From positions 1-37,705 of the forward strand of contig CAMAUV010000043.1 in assembly GCA_945861415.1 (NCBI GenBank): a stretch of DNA of 37,705 nt, written 5' to 3'. Made by a program: the position numbers and the translations under genes. The DNA comes from Akkermansia muciniphila. Lineage in GTDB: Bacteria; Verrucomicrobiota; Verrucomicrobiia; Verrucomicrobiales; V1-33. The notes under the pieces are model-generated. The model had not been told where the DNA came from, did not search any database, and saw nothing but the letters and a program-made list of their open reading frames with translations. Below, piece by piece: positions 1 to 8,695 of the stretch. Position 1 is the first letter of the stretch, and each line of letters opens with the position of its first letter.

Positions 1-123
1 CCGGCTCACCGTGCTTTTGGCGCGGCCCAGTTCCTTGCCAATGGCAGTGGGTCCATGCCCCTGCTTGTGCAGAAGCTCCACCTGTGTTCTCTCTGCAATC
101 GTGAGGTGTCCGTAGTTCTTCAA
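1..123 (-). CDS. IS30-type transposase, N-terminal part (cut by window edge)
   Basis: Reading the minus strand from a TTG at 121-123 gives about 41 residues that begin MKNYGHLTIAER and continue through an ELLHKQGHGPTAIGKELG segment to KSTVSR. This is the N-terminal helix-turn-helix that IS30-family transposases use to bind their ends. The frame is open to base 1, so the catalytic DDE part lies outside the window. An in-frame TGA at 142-144 limits the start to TTG (121-123) or CTG (127-129). A strong AAGGAGGTGA lies about 18 nt upstream of the TTG and 12 nt upstream of the CTG, so the CTG cannot be excluded. The family call rests on the motif only. Whether the element is complete cannot be seen. 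Confidence 0.7.
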   Translation of the reverse strand, partial: MKNYGHLTIAERTQVELLHKQGHGPTAIGKELGRAKSTVSR

Positions 124-341
124 AGTCAGGGCTTGGTTTCGTCACCTCCTTTGCTTGTACTGCGGACTCCCTCGCGCCAACCCCTTCCACCTCGAACTTG
201 AAACCGCCCTACCCAAATGCCCGCCACCAACGACAATCCGATTGTTTCACAGACTGTGAGAAGACGATTTAAATGCTTAACCTAGGGAAGGTAACCCCCG
301 CCTATTTTACCTGCCTGACCACCTCACCAGCGCCCGGGCTA

Positions 342-3300
342 TCAGTTGCCCGAGTTAGAATAGGTGCGCATGAAAAGCTTGATATCCGATACGCTTCGAG
401 TGAAACGATCCAGTGCGTCCTGCTCGTTATTAAGCAGGTAGTAGGCCGGAATGATGAGCTTCCACTTGGTGTTATAGACGCTGCGTCCAATCAGACGGCT
501 ATTAGTGAATTCCGTCGGTGTGGAGGTGTAGAAGTAGGCGGGATCATTCACGACACGGACGGCCCCGTGTCTGCGTGTTATCCAGCGGTTCTCATTTAGA
601 CTTCCATCAGGGGTGAACAATTGTGCGCCAGAGAATTCGGAAGCACCGAGATTACGGGGCAAAGGTATGGCCTGATCCCTGACCGTCCAGTATTCATCTT
701 CATCGTTCAGTGTATTGCGGATAATATCATAGCCGGCAGGTATCAGATAGGCATACGGACTGGCGCTCATCGCGTCTGGATGGGCACTGGCGGGGCCACC
801 TGCGCCAAAGTTAGCCGGGTTGAGGGGGTCCATACCGATGTAGCCTGAGAAGACAAGACCCACCGCAGCGATCTTCGTAGAGGAGCTAGATTTTGTAAAG
901 TTATGGTCCCCGGGGTTCAGCGGCCAACCAAAGAAGTTCATACCTTGCTCAACCGAGGTGCTGAATGGAATCATGAACCCAGGCACGGGGGATTTATCAG
1001 ACTTGGCGAGGGTCTTGCAGAAGCGGGCTGCGTCAGGGTCGTTCAGTAGGTTGCTCATGATGTGCTGCTGCAGCACCTGTTTCCAAAGCAGGACATCATC
1101 GTCGGTCGCCTTATCCGTAGGGATACGAAACAATTCCTGACGAAGTGAGAAGACGGTGCCGTCACGCTCGGGATTATTAAACCCGCCTCGGTTCTTTAAA
1201 ACGGACCAATCGTCATCCAACCGGCCCAAGATGCCGGCTAGGCCAACGTCGCCTTTGGTGGATATCAACGGGCGGTCCCCTTCGAAATCTCCCACTGAAT
1301 AAGCCCCAACGATAGATTCGATAAATTTGCTACCCTCGTCCGAATGGAGCGTGCCGGTCTCGTAGTCGTAGGCCTTGGCGGCGAGGTAGGTAAAGGTCCG
1401 AGCGAGATCAAATAGGCTCTTATATTGGGCCAACTCTTCGTTGCGCAGGTCCCGATAGACAACATCGCGGGTGCGGAACCCTTGGATAACTGCGGCGGTG
1501 CGCTTGCGGAAAGTTTCGATCTCGGTTTGGAGATGAGCGGCGGTGGAGAGAATACGCGCGACATTTTCCGAGGCGCGCTGTAGCTCCGCCAGTCGGCTGG
1601 TGATATCATAACCTGTCGCCAAGACCTCATCATATAAGCGTTCAAGCTCGACAATATGCTTCTTAGCCGCAGTCGTCCTGTCGTATTCTTCATAGAGAGC
1701 CTCGGCATCAGCATCCAGATTGGCCGCCTTCATTTCTAGCAAAGCGGAGCCGATTTCCGACGTCAGGGAGACTAATCCAGAGACGAGCCCGAGGGTCTCG
1801 GCCGAGATCCGGATGGCTCCACGGGCCGGAGCCGTGACGTCGGCAGAGAGGCCGATAGCTGTGGGCAACACTTCCGCGGTGGCTTCGCCGAGTGCGCCGA
1901 TGTATTCGAAGAGAACGCCTGCGGCGCTTGCGGCGGAAGTCAGGGCGAAGGCCGCATTGCGGACCGAAGTGGCTTCATCCGACAAAGCCGAAGCAGCATT
2001 ATCGGCGACATCGAATTCCGTAGCGTATTCCGTATACAGTTGATAGTCCCGGTTGAATCGGTTCATCAGCGTTGAGAAAGATCGTGACGAATTCCTCACG
2101 TTAACTTGGGCCTCATACTGCTCTAGTAGAGCCGTCTGTATCTCGCCAGTTGTTTGCCGTCTGCCTAAGCCATTGCTTACGGTATCCGAAAACTGGACAA
2201 GATTAGATTTGGAGATGGTGTAGGTTCGATTTATAAACTCCGGCGGGTTGTTGAGACGGCTATTGGGCCCCTCTAGAGTCCACTCTTGGAATGGATCCCA
2301 GTTGATCGGCTCACGGAAGGTCATGGACACAGTGCTTTCCGTGTCCACGATAGGAGAGGGCCGGTTAATGATGTAGTAGTGATAGATATCCGGGCCGGCA
2401 TAGCCTTGCCTGTAAAGCTTCCCTGGACCAATATCACCTTCGTAAGGCGTGCCATAAAGGTTAATAAGTTGGTATACGTAAGCGGACTCCTGACGAGACA
2501 CGGCGTCATTAAATTCGTCCACTGTCTCGTGCTGGGCGCGCAGTTGCCGGTTCATTTTTCCGGCATGATGAAACGCATTCTTGGCGTTTATCGAGGCGCG
2601 GACGGCCCGGGCGTAGAGTTGCTCGAAGTGGTATTTTCCAGCGGCGACTTCAACCGGGGAAATATCAAAGGACACGGCATTAGTGGCAAGTCCGAGAGGA
2701 TTCAGGTGCGCCTGAAGTCCAGAGGACATGGACAGAACTCTCTGGCTAGCGGAGACGAGTTCATCGAGTTCTGGGACGGTAGTGCGGTCTATTTTACTTA
2801 CGCCTTCGTTCACCATGTCTTTGTCCGGCAGCATCGCATTGGCGGTGACCCAGTTGTAGTAGGAACCTTGAGCCGTGCGGGACGCCCATTGGTCTAGGCC
2901 CCATTCCCGTGTTTTTCCTGTGGTGGCGTTGAACTTTTTCTCAGTAAACGAGCCCCAGCCATTACGCTCGGTATCCTCATGGTTTTGGCTGGCGGTAAGT
3001 TCAAGGATTTCTAACCCGGTTTTGGCGAGTGCTGCGGCCGCTTTAGCAAATTTGCGCTCGTCTTGATAGTCCACTGACACCGTTTGACCAAGGAGGGAAA
3101 CCATCTCCGATTTAGTTTCCCACGTAAAGGTGTCATTGGTCAAAAGCTTATAATATCCCTTCAGGGCGCTTAGGTAGTGACCATAAGCATCGCCATGTCC
3201 TTGGGGAAACATAGCTTGAGCGTCTGAGGCATCCACAACGCCGTCAGCATTCACGCTGCCAGACTTCTCAGTGATACCGTAATTGGCGGCATAGATGGGC

Positions 3301-6300
3301 TCGCCCGATCTAATTCCTCTGGTGTAGTTCCAGATGAGGCGGTTATAAGCCGGGGCGATTGTCGTAGAAGTTCCAAAATCATCACGTCCACGCAAGAGAC
3401 CGAGCGTCTCTTCCATCACACTAGACACCTGTCCCTCGAATGAAAACCGTGAGGAGCTGACCTCGGAACTTTCCGGTGAACTATCAAGCATCAGGGTTGG
3501 GTTCTGCGCATCATCGCTGGCCTCGTTGCCTAGGATCATGTAGAGGTCGCTGAGGTAACCTGCGGCCAGTTGCAACGTTTGGTTAACAGCGGGGCTGGAG
3601 ACACCAGCATCAATACTCTGGGACTTCACACGGTTCAGGGCGGTCTCGTATATCTCGATCAGGCCGTAATCGTTAATATTATCCAGATTCAGGGCCACGT
3701 CCCCTTCCGAGCGCTTGCCGGCCTGTTGCAGGACGGAGACGTCGGTGTTCACCTGATTATTATAGAGGTCGCGCTGGCGCTGATTGAATGGATTGATCCC
3801 AGCCAGCAAGCGCTTCATCCAACTCTCCACCACGACGGGGGCGCTCCAATCACTCCAAACGTCTTCGCTGGCCACGTTCCCGGTCCCCTGCTTGGGCTTG
3901 TAGCGCATGGTGAAAAAGTTATCGCTGAAGACCAGCAAGGTATTTCCAGCGATGGAATTGGCCGATCCGCCGATGGTGATGGAATTGGACAGTGGCGTGT
4001 CAGAGGCTCTTATCCAGTTTGTGGTCACCAGTTCATTCTTCACGGGGATTTGAACGCGGAAATCGACGTTGTTCGAGGGACTGTTCGGTCCGTTAGGCGA
4101 ATAAAGCGCTACCTCGAGGCGATTGTCACCGAGTTTGAAGTAGGCAGGCTCAACTTCAAACTGGAACCTCAAACCATCCTGCACTAGACCCGTACGGGCG
4201 CTCCGTTCGCCGATATTGCCGGGAATAACTGAGCCAAAGGGAATTTGCCATGCGAGAGCGGCCGCCCCATTCACGTAGAGCACAAAGCCGTCCCGATCAC
4301 CCATTTCTACGCTGAAATATACCTTGTCTGGCGTGGAGCCGGTGAAGGCCAAGCCATTGACGCTCTTAAATAGGCGGCCCGGACGCCCGGGGATGTTGTA
4401 GGTGCTACTGTTGACGGGATAACTTTTAGGCAGGGTTTCAACTGGGGTGGCGGGATACTCTAGGGGATTCACCGGGGACGGATCCGAGATAGGATCGGTG
4501 ATGAGATGCCACGCATCGCTAGCGGGGGTAGTGGCCCCGATCACGCGCTTGTTGGAGAAGGCGTCGGTAGCCGGAGCCCCGCCACCACTGGATGGCAGGT
4601 AATACCATTCGAAATCGTAATCGTCCGGACGCGCGGCAAAGTCGCCGCTATGCCTGAGAGTGACCTGCTCATCGAGCGGATTGGAGGCAGGCAGTGTTTT
4701 TAGTTCACCGTTGTAGAGCTTCTCCTCCACTTTTATGATTTTCATATCCACCCCGTTGCCGACGGGGGTGGATATGCCATCACCAAAGAGCAGGGTCACG
4801 TAACCGGAGCCCTTGCCCGTGGCGGTCAGTGCGTAACTGTCGACGGCGGTATTCGAGTATATCACTTCCGGCAGCTCTCTCGCGCCGACGTCCAAATTTT
4901 TCGGACTGTCCACCATAGGAACTCCCGGGCGCTGGGGGTCTTGCTTAAACGTCTCCACGCGGGTGCTCAGCCCGTCGATTGCATTATCCCACTTTGATTT
5001 ATCGCTGTCTTCAGAAATGACCAACCCCTTGAGGGCAAGGGCATCAGCGGGGCTGAGGGCATTTAAGTGTAGATATTTCTCGCCGGCAATTGCAGGCACA
5101 AATTCACCAACGAGTTTAAGGCCACCGATGTTGCCCATCAGTGGATCGAAGTAGAAGCGTTGCTGCAGATGGGGCGGAGCCAGTTGGAAATAGGTTTTGC
5201 CGTTACGTGAGGAAGTTTTCAGCGAGGCGGGCAGTTTGTCGAGGCCGACCTCGACGCTATTCAGTTCAATAGATTTGGCGCGTGTGGCATCGTGCAGCAC
5301 GACGCTGGCCTTGGTGGGGCCGCCGATAGCGATGGACTCTTGGTAGAGGACTCGGGCGCTAGTCTGGCCGCGCACAGCTGGTAGGCCGTTTTTGGCGAGC
5401 GCCAAGGTTTCCGCCACGCTCAACACGGGCGGATTATTAGGCCACGTCGGAGAGTAGGTGATCGATGCTGGCGGGCCGGTAACGACATCGCCTAGGAAAG
5501 TTCCATTGGCCCCCCTTTGCCGCAGGTAGGGTAGCGGTTTTCCGACAGCGGGCGTGGTCACTTCAAAGGCAGCCGGGAAGTCGAAGGTGGCCTGCATGTT
5601 GTAGTAGAACTGCATTCGGAGACTAGGATTGCCTGGTTGACTCGGGCCACGGTAAACCCAATCGTAACCCTTCCGGTCCCTGAAGGTGAAAACGGAATAA
5701 TCGGTGAATGAAGGCGGCAGTGTGCCTATGGTTAACTCTTCACGATCGGAACCCACTTCTTTATTCATGACCTCACCAGAAGCCAGATCTTGGGGCAGTG
5801 GCAGAGTGCCCAGCGGCGCAGGCATGACGGCATCCATGCGCGTGCCGGCGAAGACTTTATAGTTCAGAGTATAGACGCTGTCCTCCCGCACCACCTCAAA
5901 GACGGACATAGCGGGTCGTTTATCGACGGCGTTCTTATATTCGATCAACACGCGAGGGAGTGAGGAGAATTTGGCGCCGGCGGTCGTCACATTTAAATCA
6001 TCACGCAGGGCGTAGGCAACGGACCCTATCTTCAAGGCGTGTTCCTCGTTGGGATTGTAGCCCGGCCGGCCGGGATCTGGTTGACGGTAAATGGTGCCTG
6101 CGGCCACGCTTTGTGGCAAACTCCTCGTGCCTAAACGTGAGGCCAGCACGATCCGGGGCAAGGGGTTCTGGATGGCGACATCGTCGATGCCAAAGAATTC
6201 ATCGCTGGCCGGACTATCAAGATTTGAGCCGAAGCCTATATCCAGTGTAGTGAGGGAGCTGGCGGCCGAGGCGCTGCCAGGCCGGGCGACAATAGTGGCC

Positions 6301-8657
6301 AGAAACGTCTGGGTGCCCCCCTCCAGAGTGGTGGTGGTGGGGGCCTCGTATTTGACGGGTGCTATCGTCCATGAGTAGTTGACTCCGCCCGAGATTACAG
6401 CCCCAGTTCTGGTCTCGACAACCTCAGTCTGGTCGAACTTTGTATCAATGACTTGGGTCCCGTTGATAAAGGTAGTAAAGCGCTCGCTGTCCCAAGTGCC
6501 CACGCGTCTGAGTTTGAAGGAAATGGTCGGGCCGTCGCCAATGTTGCCGGGCAGGTTAAAGGACTTGGACGTTGCTGCAATATTCCTCGTAGAATTGTCC
6601 GCGTATACCGCGAAGGGCCCGAGGTAGCCTCCGGTTGCTGGGGTTTCCGTCCATGTGGGCACGCTCCAGCCAGCGGCGGAAGTGGCGAAGTCCTCCGAGG
6701 CCAACTCCGTCGTGGTGCGGTATTCCACGTTATAACGTCCGATTTTCGCTGGGGTATAGAACGCATCGAACTCGGCAGAAGGGGGGCTCACCTTCTTGAA
6801 CCACCATACCGTGAGTTGGCTTTGGTCGCCGGGCGGAGCGTTCACCGGGATGATCGCACCGGTCTCTGCGGCCGGGATGCCATTGACGAAAGGATCGATG
6901 TAGGCGTTCGGCGAATAAGAGGTGCCGCTGGAGATATAGCCTGCGTACGTGTAGCGCGAGGATGGTGGCAGGAGGCGTTCGCCGACGTAGGCGGTTTTGG
7001 TCAGGGCGGGGAGGCCATCGCCTTCCTCGTAAGACGCCCGATCCTCCGCCTGCGTCATTAGGGGCACATACCACACGCCACCATTGCTACCATAGAACTT
7101 AAGTAATGAACGGTTTTTCTGGTCGTTAGAACTGGAGAGGTTAACTAGCAGGCGCTGAGTGTTATTATCAATGGAGGCTTCCACCCTTGAGCTATCCTGG
7201 TGGATGACTTGGGGAACGCGCCCACTGCCGAATTTTAGACCGATGCCGTTGTCTAGGCTACTGCCGCCGTTATCCACAGAATAATGGGCAAAGTCTTGGA
7301 TATTCGCAGGCCAAGACTGGAGATACTTGTGGTAGTTCTTAGGCCAGCTTATCACGCAACCCGGAATCTTGAGGGGATCATTGGGGATACCGACATCGGT
7401 CTGCTCCATCCAATAAAAGGCTACGTTGTCTTCCACGGTGTTTTCCTGTTCCGCGAAGTAAGATTGCAAGCCATTTGAATCCACGCTGGTGCCGTAGTAA
7501 CTCAACTGGTTTACAAGAGCGGAAGCTGAAACCGGCAGAGGAAGCAGCGTAAGGTCTTCCGGACTGGGTCGGATTTCGCGACCCAGTTCCACCTTAAGGG
7601 TGGATGGCTTGAGTGTCTGCTGCACATCGACAATATCGGCGCCAATAAACTCGTAGGTGCCCTCTTCCGGGTTGTAGGCTCCAAGATACTCCACTAGAAC
7701 TCGCCCGGTAAAATTGTAGGCATGGAGAGCGCCGTAGCCCTTTGTGTTCTCATACCATAGCGTGCGCAATATCGGTTTTTCATCGGTTCCGAGGCCAACC
7801 GGGAGGCCGGGAACTTCGAATTCTTTTGCAACTTGGCCGGGGAAGATTCTGCTAAAAATAGGATTCGCAGAGCTTACCTTACCGGAAGTAATGTTCACGA
7901 GCGGGGCGCTGAAGCTCTTCTCCGTCCAGTATATGTTGCGCACCGGCACCCCGGATGCGGAGGAAACGGAAAATCTCTCCTTGTAAAAGACATAACTATT
8001 TGTGCTGGTTCCATCAGGAAGTTTAGCCTCCTCGGAGCGCCACGTGATCTCCACAGAACCGGGCGTGTTGGCGAAAACGCGTTTGGCGTGCGGACTGTAG
8101 TAGTATTCCGCGTAGGCACCGGCAACCAGTGGGGGAACTGCGGCGGGGGCTCCGGTTTTGAAATCGATTGGCGCTCCAGTGTTCCCTTCGGGGTTGGAGA
8201 TGGCTTCTCCAGCTAGGACTGGCTGGGCGCGCCAATAGGACGGATCCACAGAAGAGTAAATCTTGCCACTGCTGTCTGTGATGGAGGCCGGTGGAATGAT
8301 CTGATCCCCGAGGAGATACCTCGGAACGCCGGAGGCAAAGGTGCTGCCAAAAGCGGCACGGCTGAGCGTCACACCCTGGGCGCCTCCCTTAGGGTAGCCG
8401 CCGGATTGTGTGCGAATAGCGACTCCGGAGGCTTCCACCATATTGGAAAACTGGGGCGTGGTGGTGGCTGGGCCCGTGGGCAACCCGGGTGGACCGGTCG
8501 GCAAGCCGACGCTCGGAAGGCGCTGGCTAAGGTTGTTAAAGACGCCGCCTTTAATTTCGAACTGGCCCAAGGCCTGGGGCAAGGAACCCAGCAAAAGCGT
8601 GAAAAGAAAAGCCCAAATTATTTGACGTGCGCGGGGGCCGTATATGGACCATTTCAT
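342..8657 (-). CDS. giant exported protein, 2771 aa, helical C-terminus with TcA-like layout
   Basis: Last gene of the four-gene exported cluster, 38 bp downstream of the S74 fibre gene. Residues 1-31 form a signal peptide (basic MKWSIYGPRAR, hydrophobic core, cleavage near ALG-Q). Residues ~60-1650 are Gly/Pro/Thr-rich, beta-looking sequence without a repeat I can name. Near residue 1800 there is a Ca-loop-like NADGVVDASDAQ. From ~2080 onward it is largely helical. A hydrophobic Ala/Leu/Gly-rich segment (~2235-2310) is followed by a coiled coil (~2314-2390). A LAAKAYDYETG helix sits near 2437, and the C-terminus (2728-2771) has TKWKLIIP followed by SDIKLFMRTYS. Helix, hydrophobic hairpin, coiled coil and a terminal W-L-P plus I-x-L-x-x-R-Y-x strand pattern recall the pore and TcB-binding end of Tc-toxin A proteins. 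That similarity is my inference from layout and short motifs. Tc A subunits normally lack a signal peptide. I do not recognise the N-terminal half. Confidence 0.9.
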   Translation of the reverse strand: MKWSIYGPRARQIIWAFLFTLLLGSLPQALGQFEIKGGVFNNLSQRLPSVGLPTGPPGLPTGPATTTPQFSNMVEASGVAIRTQSGGYPKGGAQGVTLSRAAFGSTFASGVPRYLLGDQIIPPASITDSSGKIYSSVDPSYWRAQPVLAGEAISNPEGNTGAPIDFKTGAPAAVPPLVAGAYAEYYYSPHAKRVFANTPGSVEITWRSEEAKLPDGTSTNSYVFYKERFSVSSASGVPVRNIYWTEKSFSAPLVNITSGKVSSANPIFSRIFPGQVAKEFEVPGLPVGLGTDEKPILRTLWYENTKGYGALHAYNFTGRVLVEYLGAYNPEEGTYEFIGADIVDVQQTLKPSTLKVELGREIRPSPEDLTLLPLPVSASALVNQLSYYGTSVDSNGLQSYFAEQENTVEDNVAFYWMEQTDVGIPNDPLKIPGCVISWPKNYHKYLQSWPANIQDFAHYSVDNGGSSLDNGIGLKFGSGRVPQVIHQDSSRVEASIDNNTQRLLVNLSSSNDQKNRSLLKFYGSNGGVWYVPLMTQAEDRASYEEGDGLPALTKTAYVGERLLPPSSRYTYAGYISSGTSYSPNAYIDPFVNGIPAAETGAIIPVNAPPGDQSQLTVWWFKKVSPPSAEFDAFYTPAKIGRYNVEYRTTTELASEDFATSAAGWSVPTWTETPATGGYLGPFAVYADNSTRNIAATSKSFNLPGNIGDGPTISFKLRRVGTWDSERFTTFINGTQVIDTKFDQTEVVETRTGAVISGGVNYSWTIAPVKYEAPTTTTLEGGTQTFLATIVARPGSASAASSLTTLDIGFGSNLDSPASDEFFGIDDVAIQNPLPRIVLASRLGTRSLPQSVAAGTIYRQPDPGRPGYNPNEEHALKIGSVAYALRDDLNVTTAGAKFSSLPRVLIEYKNAVDKRPAMSVFEVVREDSVYTLNYKVFAGTRMDAVMPAPLGTLPLPQDLASGEVMNKEVGSDREELTIGTLPPSFTDYSVFTFRDRKGYDWVYRGPSQPGNPSLRMQFYYNMQATFDFPAAFEVTTPAVGKPLPYLRQRGANGTFLGDVVTGPPASITYSPTWPNNPPVLSVAETLALAKNGLPAVRGQTSARVLYQESIAIGGPTKASVVLHDATRAKSIELNSVEVGLDKLPASLKTSSRNGKTYFQLAPPHLQQRFYFDPLMGNIGGLKLVGEFVPAIAGEKYLHLNALSPADALALKGLVISEDSDKSKWDNAIDGLSTRVETFKQDPQRPGVPMVDSPKNLDVGARELPEVIYSNTAVDSYALTATGKGSGYVTLLFGDGISTPVGNGVDMKIIKVEEKLYNGELKTLPASNPLDEQVTLRHSGDFAARPDDYDFEWYYLPSSGGGAPATDAFSNKRVIGATTPASDAWHLITDPISDPSPVNPLEYPATPVETLPKSYPVNSSTYNIPGRPGRLFKSVNGLAFTGSTPDKVYFSVEMGDRDGFVLYVNGAAALAWQIPFGSVIPGNIGERSARTGLVQDGLRFQFEVEPAYFKLGDNRLEVALYSPNGPNSPSNNVDFRVQIPVKNELVTTNWIRASDTPLSNSITIGGSANSIAGNTLLVFSDNFFTMRYKPKQGTGNVASEDVWSDWSAPVVVESWMKRLLAGINPFNQRQRDLYNNQVNTDVSVLQQAGKRSEGDVALNLDNINDYGLIEIYETALNRVKSQSIDAGVSSPAVNQTLQLAAGYLSDLYMILGNEASDDAQNPTLMLDSSPESSEVSSSRFSFEGQVSSVMEETLGLLRGRDDFGTSTTIAPAYNRLIWNYTRGIRSGEPIYAANYGITEKSGSVNADGVVDASDAQAMFPQGHGDAYGHYLSALKGYYKLLTNDTFTWETKSEMVSLLGQTVSVDYQDERKFAKAAAALAKTGLEILELTASQNHEDTERNGWGSFTEKKFNATTGKTREWGLDQWASRTAQGSYYNWVTANAMLPDKDMVNEGVSKIDRTTVPELDELVSASQRVLSMSSGLQAHLNPLGLATNAVSFDISPVEVAAGKYHFEQLYARAVRASINAKNAFHHAGKMNRQLRAQHETVDEFNDAVSRQESAYVYQLINLYGTPYEGDIGPGKLYRQGYAGPDIYHYYIINRPSPIVDTESTVSMTFREPINWDPFQEWTLEGPNSRLNNPPEFINRTYTISKSNLVQFSDTVSNGLGRRQTTGEIQTALLEQYEAQVNVRNSSRSFSTLMNRFNRDYQLYTEYATEFDVADNAASALSDEATSVRNAAFALTSAASAAGVLFEYIGALGEATAEVLPTAIGLSADVTAPARGAIRISAETLGLVSGLVSLTSEIGSALLEMKAANLDADAEALYEEYDRTTAAKKHIVELERLYDEVLATGYDITSRLAELQRASENVARILSTAAHLQTEIETFRKRTAAVIQGFRTRDVVYRDLRNEELAQYKSLFDLARTFTYLAAKAYDYETGTLHSDEGSKFIESIVGAYSVGDFEGDRPLISTKGDVGLAGILGRLDDDWSVLKNRGGFNNPERDGTVFSLRQELFRIPTDKATDDDVLLWKQVLQQHIMSNLLNDPDAARFCKTLAKSDKSPVPGFMIPFSTSVEQGMNFFGWPLNPGDHNFTKSSSSTKIAAVGLVFSGYIGMDPLNPANFGAGGPASAHPDAMSASPYAYLIPAGYDIIRNTLNDEDEYWTVRDQAIPLPRNLGASEFSGAQLFTPDGSLNENRWITRRHGAVRVVNDPAYFYTSTPTEFTNSRLIGRSVYNTKWKLIIPAYYLLNNEQDALDRFTRSVSDIKLFMRTYSNSGN

Positions 8658-8695
8658 AAGAAAAAAAGTGGGGGGCTTGTGGACATTGTTACGGC

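Noticed and set aside
247..259. Palindrome TCACAG-A-CTGTGA between the transposase start and the giant gene
   Set aside because: Could be an IS30 target or terminal repeat, but with a 6-bp arm and no second copy in view it is not better than chance.
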